A stretch of 7,113 nt of DNA from Alistipes sp. (GTDB lineage Bacteria; Bacteroidota; Bacteroidia; Bacteroidales; Rikenellaceae). The notes beneath the pieces were generated by a model. That model saw only the letters and a program-made list of their open reading frames with translations, had not been told where the DNA came from and made no database searches. The position numbers were made by a program, and so were the translations under genes. Position 1 is the first letter of the stretch. Each line of letters opens with the position of its first letter. The DNA lies in NCBI GenBank assembly GCA_022511355.1, contig JAFLRS010000086.1, forward strand, positions 1 to 7,113, written 5' to 3'. Of the stretch, positions 1-6,284 are shown in pieces.

Positions 1-1289
1 ACATCCATCTGAACATCGACTATCCGTTCAATCTTACGGGTATTCTCTACTTCCCCAAAATCGGCAACAACATGGAGATTCGCAAGGACCGCATTCAGCT
101 CTACTCCAATCAGGTTTACGTCACCGATCAGGTGGAGGGCATCGTTCCCGAATATCTCACGCTGCTGCACGGAGTAATCGATTCGCCCGACATTCCGCTC
201 AACGTGTCGCGCAGCTACCTGCAGAGCGACTCCAACGTCAAGAAGATTTCGAGCTACATCACCCGCAAGGTGGCCGACCGTCTGTCGGAGATATTCAAAA
301 ATTCGCGTTCGGAGTACGAGGAGAAGTGGGATGACCTTAAGATATTCATTCAGTACGGAATCCTTACCGACGAAAAGTTCGCCGAGAAGGCTCAGGATTT
401 CATGTTGTGGAAGGATGTGGAAGGCCGATATTCGACCGGCAAGGAGTATGTCGAGGCTGTGAAGGAGGCCCAGACCGACAAGGACGGCAATCTGATACTG
501 CTTTATGCCGACGATGCCGTGGCCAAACATTCGTTCATCGAGGCTGCGAAGTCGAAAGGTTACGGCGTGCTGGAGATGAACGGTCAGCTCGACGGTCACT
601 ACATCAGCTGGTACGAGTCGAAGAACGAGAAGACGCGTTTCGTGCGAGTGGACAGCGACGTTGTCGACAAACTCATACGCAAGGCCGAGACTCCCAAGAT
701 GTCGTTGAGCGAATTGCAGCAGGAGGTGTTGCGTCCGGTATTCGAGAGCCGTGTTCCGCGCGAGGACAAGGTTCGTTACGACGTGACATTCGAGGCGATG
801 AGTCCCGAGGATGCGCCTGCCGTGATTACGCAGAACGAGTTCATGCGCCGAATGAAAGAGATGTCGGCGATGGGCGGCGGCATGAGCCGTTTTTACGGCG
901 AGATGCCCGACAGCTTCACGATTGCTGTGAATGCGAATCATCCCGTGGTGGCCGAGATACTTTCGGAGGTCGAGAAGGAGTACGGCGAGGGGTTGCGCGG
1001 CATCAACGGCGAGATAGATGCGGCGTTGGCCGAGGAGCGTCGTTTCGAGGAGGTCGTGAAGGACAAGAAGGAGGATGAATTGAGTTCCGAGGAGCGTTCG
1101 ATGCGTGAAGATTTGTCGAAGAAGGTAACGACTCTGCGCGACAGACGTTCGGAGCGATTGAAGGAGATAGGCGTCGGCAACGATGTTGTGGGTCAGGTTA
1201 TAGATTTGGCTTTGCTGGCCAACGGTCTGCTTCGCGGCAAGGCTCTCTCCGACTTTATCCGCCGCAGCGTGGCCATTCTCGAGAAATAA
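1..1289 (+). CDS. htpG: Molecular chaperone HtpG (bacterial Hsp90), C-terminal two thirds, 5' end outside window
   Basis: ATP-dependent cytosolic chaperone that works as a homodimer on partly folded clients. The frame is open from base 3, so the gene enters from the left; 428 residues are visible and the N-terminal ATPase domain is missing. An ATG at 72 is internal, not the start, because the preceding residues (YPFNLTGILYFPKI) are conserved Hsp90 middle-domain sequence. The middle-domain signature PLNVSRSYLQ falls near 195-224 and is followed by the middle and C-terminal dimerisation domains, ending in the family-typical DFIRRSVAILEK. Between the NANHP segment and the LALLANG helix (about 969-1172) lies a charged, Glu/Lys/Arg-rich predicted helical stretch absent from the shorter E. 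coli protein; from memory, Bacteroidota HtpG proteins carry such an extension. The gene is alone on its strand here and ends in a hairpin terminator 23 nt downstream. Identification is very secure. Confidence 0.97.
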   Translation, partial: IHLNIDYPFNLTGILYFPKIGNNMEIRKDRIQLYSNQVYVTDQVEGIVPEYLTLLHGVIDSPDIPLNVSRSYLQSDSNVKKISSYITRKVADRLSEIFKNSRSEYEEKWDDLKIFIQYGILTDEKFAEKAQDFMLWKDVEGRYSTGKEYVEAVKEAQTDKDGNLILLYADDAVAKHSFIEAAKSKGYGVLEMNGQLDGHYISWYESKNEKTRFVRVDSDVVDKLIRKAETPKMSLSELQQEVLRPVFESRVPREDKVRYDVTFEAMSPEDAPAVITQNEFMRRMKEMSAMGGGMSRFYGEMPDSFTIAVNANHPVVAEILSEVEKEYGEGLRGINGEIDAALAEERRFEEVVKDKKEDELSSEERSMREDLSKKVTTLRDRRSERLKEIGVGNDVVGQVIDLALLANGLLRGKALSDFIRRSVAILEK

Positions 1290-1312
1290 CGGAGGCTTTC
1301 TCCTCCGGCCGA

Positions 1313-1350
1313 AAACAAAATGACCGCTTGCAAAAGCGGTCATTTTGTTT
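1313..1350. terminator. Perfect 17-bp inverted repeat, probable bidirectional terminator between htpG and the PH-domain gene
   Basis: The arms at 1313-1329 (AAACAAAATGACCGCTT) and 1334-1350 are exact reverse complements around a 4-nt loop, GCAA. A GC-rich core (GACCGCTT) is flanked by A-rich sequence on the left and T-rich sequence on the right, so either strand yields a stem followed by a U-rich tail. It sits between two convergent genes, 23 nt after the htpG stop and 2 nt from the stop of the leftward gene, as expected for a shared factor-independent terminator. A second small hairpin (CGGAGG at 1290-1295 with CCTCCG at 1302-1307) immediately follows the htpG stop and may add to the structure of the htpG 3' end. 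Confidence 0.88.
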
Positions 1351-1352
1351 CT

Positions 1353-1871
1353 TTATATTCCGTCTCTCGAATCGCGTTGCGGTCGTCTGCTGCGAAGTTC
1401 TTCGGTCAGTTCGTCGCGCTGAGGGCAGGATACGTAGTAGGTCTTTTCGTAGATTGTGGTAATCTCTATGAAATTGCTCCATGTCGAGGCGTAAATCTCG
1501 ATGTGACGCATATTTTTCAGGTCGATGAAATGGCCGTAGTAGCCGAAGAAGCCCATACATCCGAAGAGCGGAAGTACCCATCGCATATCTTTCCGTCCGA
1601 CGGGCCGCACCGAAGCTATTTCGGAGTAGGGGATTTCGGTTATGTCGAGTATGCATCGGATGTAGAGCGTGGTGTCCGACAGAGCGAGTTTGCGTGGTAT
1701 CGACAGCACGGTGAGGGCTACCAGCGCCATGGCGAACGAGAGGAACCACGCCGAGAGATAACCTCCTTCGTAGAGCAGCCCCATGACGGCTGCCAGCACC
1801 GCTGTCACCACTATGTAGGCGGCTGTGATGTAGCCCGTGCGGGCGTTGATTTTATACGGATATATTTTCAT
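1353..1871 (-). CDS. Small membrane protein with two transmembrane helices and a bacterial PH-like domain
   Basis: This is a 172-residue protein of unknown physiological role. Residues 14-34 and 38-58 are hydrophobic and form a probable transmembrane hairpin. The rest (about 60-162) is a soluble beta-rich region ending in a helix (PQRDELTEELRSR), the pattern of short bacterial PH-domain proteins common in Bacteroidota. The Gly/Tyr-rich GFFGYYGHF segment at 107-115 fits that group. Two membrane segments then a PH-like fold suggests a domain held at the inner membrane; a ligand or partner cannot be read from sequence. It is the last gene of the leftward operon. Its ATG lies inside the 3' end of ispD (20-nt overlap), so translation is probably coupled, and its stop abuts the terminator hairpin. 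The family call is moderately sure; function is unknown. Confidence 0.75.
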   Translation of the reverse strand: MKIYPYKINARTGYITAAYIVVTAVLAAVMGLLYEGGYLSAWFLSFAMALVALTVLSIPRKLALSDTTLYIRCILDITEIPYSEIASVRPVGRKDMRWVLPLFGCMGFFGYYGHFIDLKNMRHIEIYASTWSNFIEITTIYEKTYYVSCPQRDELTEELRSRRPQRDSRDGI

Positions 1872-2553
1872 TTTGGTATTCGAGTATCGATTCGGCTATT
1901 GCGATATCTTCGGGTGTGGTTATTTTCAGATTGGAGCGTTCGCCCTCGCAGAGGACGATTTTCATTCCGGCGCGTTCGGCCACCGAAGCGTCGTCGGTGA
2001 ATGACGGGTCGTATTCGGTGCGATAAGCCTGCCGCAGTTCTTCGAAGGGGAATATCTGCGGGGTTTGTATTATGCGCAGGGCATTGCGGTCGGTGACGAT
2101 GTTGATGCCGCGGGGGTCTACCGTGCGGAACGAATCGACGGGTACGATTGCCGGAACGGCCGAACCGTGTTCCACGGCGCACTGCAGCGCCCGTATGATA
2201 AGTTTTTTGGAGCAAAGGGCGCGCACGGCGTCATGAACGGCCACGAATCGGGTATCTTCGGGCAGGGCTTCGAGTCCGGCCTTTACCGAGTGGAACCGCT
2301 GTCGGCCTCCGGCCACGGTCGTGTGACGGGCGACGGTGAAACGTGCGCTCAAGTCTCTCCAGAAGTCGATCCAGGCTTCGGGCAGCACCACCACTATGCG
2401 GGCCGAGGGCAGAGTCGTGGCGAAGGTGTTGATGCTCCTCACCAACAGAGGTTCGCCTCCCACGATGCGGAATTGCTTGGGTATTCCGCCTCCCATGCGG
2501 GTGCCGCTTCCGCCGGCCACTATTATCACTCCTGTGTTGAGTCTTTCTTCCAT
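1852..2553 (-). CDS. ispD: 2-C-methyl-D-erythritol 4-phosphate cytidylyltransferase
   Basis: IspD joins CTP and methylerythritol 4-phosphate to give CDP-methylerythritol and pyrophosphate, the third step of the non-mevalonate isoprenoid pathway that supplies undecaprenyl phosphate and quinones. The 233-residue length is normal. The nucleotide-binding loop is at 13-28 (AGGSGTRMGGGIPKQF), with Arg19 and Lys26 matching the catalytic Arg20 and Lys27 of E. coli. GGRQRFHSVKAGL is at 82-94, the metal-binding HDAVR at 107-111, DRNALRIIQTPQ at 155-166 with Arg156 matching E. coli Arg157, and NLKITTPEDIAIAE at 208-221 with Lys210 matching Lys213. The usual HDAxRP motif reads HDAVRA here, losing the proline. 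The frame stays open upstream to 2709, but the Met at 2553 places the nucleotide-binding loop the usual short distance from the N terminus. That start overlaps the preceding gene by 28 nt, and the end overlaps the PH-domain gene by 20 nt. Confidence 0.96.
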   Translation of the reverse strand: MEERLNTGVIIVAGGSGTRMGGGIPKQFRIVGGEPLLVRSINTFATTLPSARIVVVLPEAWIDFWRDLSARFTVARHTTVAGGRQRFHSVKAGLEALPEDTRFVAVHDAVRALCSKKLIIRALQCAVEHGSAVPAIVPVDSFRTVDPRGINIVTDRNALRIIQTPQIFPFEELRQAYRTEYDPSFTDDASVAERAGMKIVLCEGERSNLKITTPEDIAIAESILEYQNENISV

Positions 2554-2957
2554 ATCAATTTCTTTCCGAATCCTAATGTATTGTCGGTCAATTTCATGAA
2601 ATCGGGTTCGAGCCGCCATGCGCACAATTCGCCCATGGCTGCGGCATATGGAAACCGTTTCAGATACAGATTGCGGTCTGTCGCGTCGCCGCGGCATACG
2701 GTTCCGCATATCTGCAAGCCCTGAATCTTGCCCACGATGCGGGTTTCGAGTACTATCGAAGCGGCGACCGTCGGATGCAGAGCCATTTCACGGACATGGC
2801 GTGTTGTTTCGTCGGAGGTGAATACCAGCACGTTGCGTTCCGAATCGTAGGCGTAGAAGGCGTTCGAACAGTAGGGTAAGCCCTCTGCCGACACCGTGGC
2901 CAACGTCAGCACGTGATGCCTTTTTACGAACTCCGATATTTTGACTCTTTCGTTCAT
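2526..2957 (-). CDS. UPF0306 family protein (YhbP-like), FMN-binding split-barrel fold
   Basis: This 143-residue protein resembles E. coli YhbP (147 residues) along its whole length, a member of the uncharacterised UPF0306 family within the pyridoxamine-phosphate-oxidase-like split-barrel superfamily. Marks of the family are an N-terminal HHVLTLATVSAEGLPYCSNAFY block (residues 14-35), ETTRH at 50-54, a central KIQGLQICGTV strand at 77-87, and the near-invariant C-terminal TDNTLGFGKKLIW at 124-136. Split-barrel relatives often bind flavin or heme, but cofactor and substrate of this family are not established as far as I know. No signal peptide or membrane segment is visible, so it is probably cytosolic. 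The start is fixed by a 4-nt ATGA overlap with the upstream M23 peptidase gene, implying translational coupling; the 3' end overlaps ispD by 28 nt. Family membership is confident, the role is not known. Confidence 0.88.
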   Translation of the reverse strand: MNERVKISEFVKRHHVLTLATVSAEGLPYCSNAFYAYDSERNVLVFTSDETTRHVREMALHPTVAASIVLETRIVGKIQGLQICGTVCRGDATDRNLYLKRFPYAAAMGELCAWRLEPDFMKLTDNTLGFGKKLIWKKDSTQE

Positions 2958-4279
2958 TGCCGTTCCGTGGCGTCGGTTGCTGTCGCGACGATTACCGAGT
3001 CGAGCTGCGTCACGCGCTGCGAGTCATCGATATCGCCCTCGAGTTCGGCCACTATGCGGTCGCGCACCGATTCGAATGCCGCGCGATTGGCTTTGGATAT
3101 AGGTTCGGCCGGTTCCTGCGGAATTTTGAGCGGGTCGATGGGCGTTGAGCCTTTCCATACGCGGAAGTCGAGATGCGGACCGGTCGATACTCCGGTGCTG
3201 CCGACGTATCCTATGAGTTCACCCTGCGAGACGTGTTTGCCCTGAGCCAGTCCCTTGGCGAATCCGCTCAGATGGAGATAGCCGGTGGTCATGTTGTTCG
3301 GGTGTTTGATTTTGATGTAGTTGCCGCCGCCTTTGGAGTCCCAGCCCTTGTTGACAACGATGCCGTCGGCGACTGCGTGTACGGGAGTGCCTTTGGGGGC
3401 CGCGTAATCGACGCCGTGATGAGGGCGGTAGCGTTTGAGTACGGGATGATAGCGTGCGTTGGAGAATTTGGAGCTTATGCGCGTAAATTTGAGCGGTGCT
3501 TTGAGCATCTGTTTGCGCAGACTGCCGCCGTCGTACTCCCAGTATCGAAGCCGTCCGTCCTGAATGAAGGGTATGGCGTAGATATCTTTGCCTGCGTGTG
3601 TGAATTTGGCGCCCCAGATGCGGTCGATGCCGACCGGAAGCGTATCTATGAATTTTTCGTCGTAGATGACGGTGAATGCGTCGCCCTTTTGCACGCTGAA
3701 GAAATCGACGGTCCACTGATATACCTCTTCGAGTTCGGCGGCGAGCGAGTAGGGCAGCCCCTCCTTCATGATGGCATACCACAGCGAGGATTCTATTTGT
3801 GCGGTGCGTTTCATTCGTCGCAGGGTGACGGGTCTTTGTCCGGTGGTGACGGTCACCGAATCGTTGCGGAATCCGAATACCACATAGTCGGTTACCGACT
3901 GTTCGTAGACGAGATAGTCGAGATGCAAGCCTGCCGAGTCGGGGGCGAGGAAAGCCGTATAGGCATTGCCTGCCCGTATTTTGCGCAGGGGGAAGATGTC
4001 GCGGGCTGCGCGGTCGAGACGGTCCACTGCGGCGGCGCTCACGCCGTAGCGATTGAGTATCGAGCCGAGGGTCTGACCGTTGCCGACGGTTCCCTGTTCG
4101 GCGGTATAGTCGTCGATGCATATTCCGTAGAGCATATTTTGCCCTTCTTCGCCTTTTTCGGAGTTGTTGTCCGTGCGGTTGCGGCATGAGGTGAAGGGAA
4201 TCATCGCGAGCAGAGTCATGATTGCGGCTGCTGCGAGCCGGCGTGCTGACTTTATGGTGAATATTCCGGGTCTTTTCAT
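2954..4279 (-). CDS. M23 (LytM/MepM-type) metallopeptidase lipoprotein, peptidoglycan hydrolase-like
   Basis: This is a 441-residue envelope protein. An N-terminal basic region and hydrophobic stretch lead to FTSC with Cys32, a relaxed lipobox typical of Bacteroidota lipoproteins. Residues about 60-110 look like a LysM/OapA-type wall-binding region (GQTLGSILNRYGV), then a MepM-like segment (SLWYAIMKEGLP; VDFFSVQKGD at 191-200). The peptidase domain covers about 265-385: HHGVD at 287-291 supplies the zinc ligands His287 and Asp291, and His336 in TGYLHL matches the catalytic His. The final motif reads GPHLDF, so His369 is kept but the second zinc-ligand His of the usual HxH is Asp371. It may be active with an Asp ligand or a regulatory non-enzyme; sequence alone does not decide. 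Family members cut peptide cross-links in peptidoglycan. It is the first gene of the leftward operon, with an ATGA overlap to the next gene. The extended C-terminal tail (386-441) has no recognised domain. Confidence 0.92.
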   Translation of the reverse strand: MKRPGIFTIKSARRLAAAAIMTLLAMIPFTSCRNRTDNNSEKGEEGQNMLYGICIDDYTAEQGTVGNGQTLGSILNRYGVSAAAVDRLDRAARDIFPLRKIRAGNAYTAFLAPDSAGLHLDYLVYEQSVTDYVVFGFRNDSVTVTTGQRPVTLRRMKRTAQIESSLWYAIMKEGLPYSLAAELEEVYQWTVDFFSVQKGDAFTVIYDEKFIDTLPVGIDRIWGAKFTHAGKDIYAIPFIQDGRLRYWEYDGGSLRKQMLKAPLKFTRISSKFSNARYHPVLKRYRPHHGVDYAAPKGTPVHAVADGIVVNKGWDSKGGGNYIKIKHPNNMTTGYLHLSGFAKGLAQGKHVSQGELIGYVGSTGVSTGPHLDFRVWKGSTPIDPLKIPQEPAEPISKANRAAFESVRDRIVAELEGDIDDSQRVTQLDSVIVATATDATERQ

Positions 4280-4286
4280 ATCAAGG

Positions 4287-4294
4287 CAAAGATA
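4287..4294 (-). promoter_or_regulatory. Candidate -7 element (TATCTTTG) for the M23-yhbP-ispD-PH operon
   Basis: Read on the minus strand, TATCTTTG matches the Bacteroidota sigma-ABfr -7 consensus TAnnTTTG exactly. No TTTG lies at the usual 19-21 nt spacing upstream; the nearest resemblance is TTTC at 4319-4322, spaced 24 nt, so the -33 element is weak or absent. Only 7 nt separate the box from the ATG at 4279, so transcription from it would start at or almost at the start codon, leaving no room for a ribosome binding site. Confidence 0.55.
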
Positions 4295-4375
4295 ACTAAA
4301 AAACGCGAAAAAAGATTCGAAACGGGGTGAAAGCGATTAAAATGTGGTTGAAATTCAAAATATGCACTTCTACTC

Positions 4376-4406
4376 TTTGCGGATTGCGGGAATTGTCTTA
4401 TCTTTG
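4376..4406 (+). promoter_or_regulatory. Bacteroidota sigma-ABfr-type promoter for the lpxK-punA-ssb operon
   Basis: TTTG at 4376-4379 and TATCTTTG at 4399-4406 are separated by exactly 19 nt, matching the Bacteroides consensus TTTG-N19-21-TAnnTTTG in both boxes. Transcription should begin a few bases after 4406, giving a leader of roughly 10-15 nt before the lpxK ATG at 4425. No Shine-Dalgarno-like purine tract sits close to that ATG; the leader is A/T-rich, which is usual in this phylum. The promoter also rules out the in-frame GTG at 4344 and ATG at 4362 as translation starts for this transcript. Confidence 0.85.
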
Positions 4407-4424
4407 AAAGATTATTTTGCTGTA

Positions 4425-5483
4425 ATGTTGCAATTTTTCAAGAAAATAGCATCGATACTTTACGGAGCGGGCGTTCAGTTCAGGAATTTTCTCTATGACA
4501 ACGGCGTGTTGTCGAGCGAGAAGTTCGAGATTCCGATTGTCTGCGTGGGCAACATTACGGTCGGCGGCACAGGCAAGACTCCTACCACGGAGATGATTGT
4601 CGATTCGTTGTGCGACGACTGCCATGTGGCCGTGCTGTCGCGTGGATACGGCCGCCGCACGAAAGGTTATCGCGAGGTGCGGATTTCCGACTCTTATCGC
4701 GATACGGGCGACGAGCCGCTCCAGATAAAGATGAAATTCCCCGATACGGTGGTGGTCGTGTGCGAGAAGCGGGCCGAGGGCATTCGCCGCATCATGGCCG
4801 AACATCCCGAGGTGGAGGTTATAGTGATGGATGACGGTTTTCAGCATCGCAGCGTCACGCCGCTCGTGAATGTCGTGATTATCGATTCGACGCGTCCCGT
4901 CGATGAGGATTCGATGCTGCCTTACGGTTCGCTGCGCGATACCCGTTCGTCGCTTTCGCGCGCCCACTACTTCGTGGTGACCAAGTGCGGAGCCGACATG
5001 AAGCCCATCGACCGTCGTCTGATGCGCAGCAAGCTGCTCAAGACGGCCAATCAGAAGATATATTTCATGCGGAGCGAAGCGTTGCCTTTGCGTCGCGTAT
5101 TCCCCGTCGACGCCGATGCCGAAGAGATGATTCCCGAACCGTCGCGTCGTCAGGACGAGGTTATTGCCATGTCCGGTATCGGCAATCCTTCGGTCTTCCT
5201 CAATGATTTGGCGGGCCGTTTCAAGGTGGTGGACGAACTGACGTTCAACGACCATCATGTATACCGTATAGCCGATTTGCGTGCTTTGGCGGCCAAACTC
5301 GCCGAGCATCCCGAAGCCTGCGTGGTGATGACCGAAAAGGATGCCGTGAAGCTCTTCAACAGCGACCGCATTCCGGCTGCACTGCGCGACCGTATGTTCT
5401 ATCAGCCCGTGCGGCTCGAATACCTCGAAGATTCGGAAAAGGACTTTTTGAAAAACATATACAAAGATGTCAGACGCAATTAA
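4425..5483 (+). CDS. lpxK: Tetraacyldisaccharide 4'-kinase
   Basis: LpxK uses ATP to phosphorylate the 4' position of the tetraacyl disaccharide, yielding lipid IVA, the sixth step of lipid A synthesis, at the cytoplasmic face of the inner membrane. With this start the protein has 352 residues, normal for the family. An N-terminal amphipathic/hydrophobic segment (LQFFKKIASILYGAGVQF) for membrane association comes before the P-loop GGTGKTP at 47-53. LSRGYGR is at 71-77, GDEP at 95-98 (Asp96 corresponds to the catalytic Asp99 of Aquifex LpxK), DDGFQHR at 136-142, SGIGNP at 250-255, FNDHHVY at 274-280 and MTEKDAVKL at 302-310. All expected catalytic motifs are present. The ATG at 4425 is chosen over upstream in-frame starts because it gives the family N terminus and lies just after the promoter. 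The last 17 nt overlap the start of punA. Its presence indicates a Gram-negative organism making lipid A. Confidence 0.97.
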   Translation: MLQFFKKIASILYGAGVQFRNFLYDNGVLSSEKFEIPIVCVGNITVGGTGKTPTTEMIVDSLCDDCHVAVLSRGYGRRTKGYREVRISDSYRDTGDEPLQIKMKFPDTVVVVCEKRAEGIRRIMAEHPEVEVIVMDDGFQHRSVTPLVNVVIIDSTRPVDEDSMLPYGSLRDTRSSLSRAHYFVVTKCGADMKPIDRRLMRSKLLKTANQKIYFMRSEALPLRRVFPVDADAEEMIPEPSRRQDEVIAMSGIGNPSVFLNDLAGRFKVVDELTFNDHHVYRIADLRALAAKLAEHPEACVVMTEKDAVKLFNSDRIPAALRDRMFYQPVRLEYLEDSEKDFLKNIYKDVRRN

Positions 5484-6276
5484 AAAAACGGCCGAATTCA
5501 TAGTTGCCGCCACCAACGATTTCAAACCCTCGACGGGTATAATTCTGGGTACGGGTCTGGGCGATTTCGCCGACCGTATCGACACTGCATATTCGCTGGA
5601 GTACAAGGATATTCCGGGATTTCCCGTTTCGACGGTCGCCGGCCACAAGGGCCGCCTTATTTTCGGAACGGTCGAAGGTCATCGTGTGGTGGCCATGCAG
5701 GGTCGGTTCCACTACTACGAGGGTTACGGCATGGAGCAGGTGACATTTCCCGTGCGCGTAATGAAGCTGTTGGGTATCGAACGTCTTTTCGTGTCGAATG
5801 CGAGCGGCGGAATCAATCCCACATTCCGTGTCGGCGACCTGATGATTATCACCGACCACATCAATCTGATGCCCAATCCGCTTATCGGACGCAACAAGGA
5901 TGATTTCGGACCCCGATTCGTGGATATGCACAATTGCTATGACCGCGAGTTTGCTGCGTTGGCGACCTCGATAGCCGAAGCCAACGGCCTCAAGCTTCAG
6001 TACGGAGTATATGTGGCGACGACGGGTCCCACCTTCGAGACTCAGGCCGAATACCGCTATTTCAAGGCTATCGGCGGCGATGCTGCGGGTATGTCCACGG
6101 TTCCCGAGGTGATTGTAGCGCGTCATATGTCGGTTCCGGTGTTCGCGGTGTCGGTCATCACCAACTGCGGTTTGAGCGACGAGATAGGCGACCATGAAGA
6201 TGTACAGCGTCAGGGCCGTCGTGCGGGCGAAAAGATGGGTACGCTCTTCGTTGAGATGTTGAAACAACTAAAGTAA
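5467..6276 (+). CDS. punA: Purine nucleoside phosphorylase, trimeric (PNP/MTAP) class
   Basis: Catalyses reversible phosphorolysis of purine (deoxy)nucleosides to free base and (deoxy)ribose 1-phosphate in purine salvage, in the cytosol. At 269 residues it has the size of the low-molecular-mass trimeric class. Phosphate-site motifs are GTGLG at 28-32 and QGRFHYYEGY at 78-87 (Arg80 and His82 match human Arg84 and His86), with GHKGRL at 59-64. SNASGGIN is at 110-117, and TGPTFETQAEYR at 186-197 carries Glu191, the equivalent of the base-binding human Glu201. Met209 and Ser210 bind sugar and phosphate. Asn233 in VITN matches human Asn243, which favours 6-oxopurines (guanine and hypoxanthine) over adenine; the preference is inferred. 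The ATG lies 17 nt inside lpxK and only 8 nt separate its stop from ssb, so it is translated as the middle gene of the operon. Confidence 0.96.
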   Translation: MSDAIKKTAEFIVAATNDFKPSTGIILGTGLGDFADRIDTAYSLEYKDIPGFPVSTVAGHKGRLIFGTVEGHRVVAMQGRFHYYEGYGMEQVTFPVRVMKLLGIERLFVSNASGGINPTFRVGDLMIITDHINLMPNPLIGRNKDDFGPRFVDMHNCYDREFAALATSIAEANGLKLQYGVYVATTGPTFETQAEYRYFKAIGGDAAGMSTVPEVIVARHMSVPVFAVSVITNCGLSDEIGDHEDVQRQGRRAGEKMGTLFVEMLKQLK

Positions 6277-6284
6277 CAGAGAAT

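Noticed and set aside
1320..2000. 226-codon plus-strand frame starting within the htpG terminator
   Set aside because: It starts inside the hairpin and runs antisense to the PH-domain gene and the end of ispD. The translation shows no recognisable domain.
2554..2709. 52-codon N-terminal extension of ispD
   Set aside because: The extension is Arg-rich and is the out-of-frame shadow of the YhbP-like gene. The family N terminus begins just before the nucleotide-binding loop.
3173..4189. 338-codon plus-strand frame and 322-codon minus-strand frame over the M23 gene
   Set aside because: Both are shadows of the M23 coding sequence, which carries recognisable lipobox and peptidase motifs. The alternatives have low-complexity or Arg-rich translations and no recognisable motif.
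4348..4358. Small palindrome TTGAA-A-TTCAA in the divergent promoter region
   Set aside because: Five-base arms in AT-rich sequence occur readily by chance, and no second copy or operator placement supports regulator binding.
4344..4424. In-frame upstream starts for lpxK (GTG at 4344, ATG at 4362)
   Set aside because: Both precede the TTTG/TATCTTTG promoter that drives the gene, and the extra residues do not resemble the LpxK N terminus.
4398..5648. 416-codon open frame on the minus strand opposite lpxK
   Set aside because: It lies antisense to lpxK, whose catalytic motifs are all intact, crosses into punA and runs into the promoter region. Its His/Arg-rich translation shows no domain. Long antisense frames are expected in GC-rich genes with strong codon bias.
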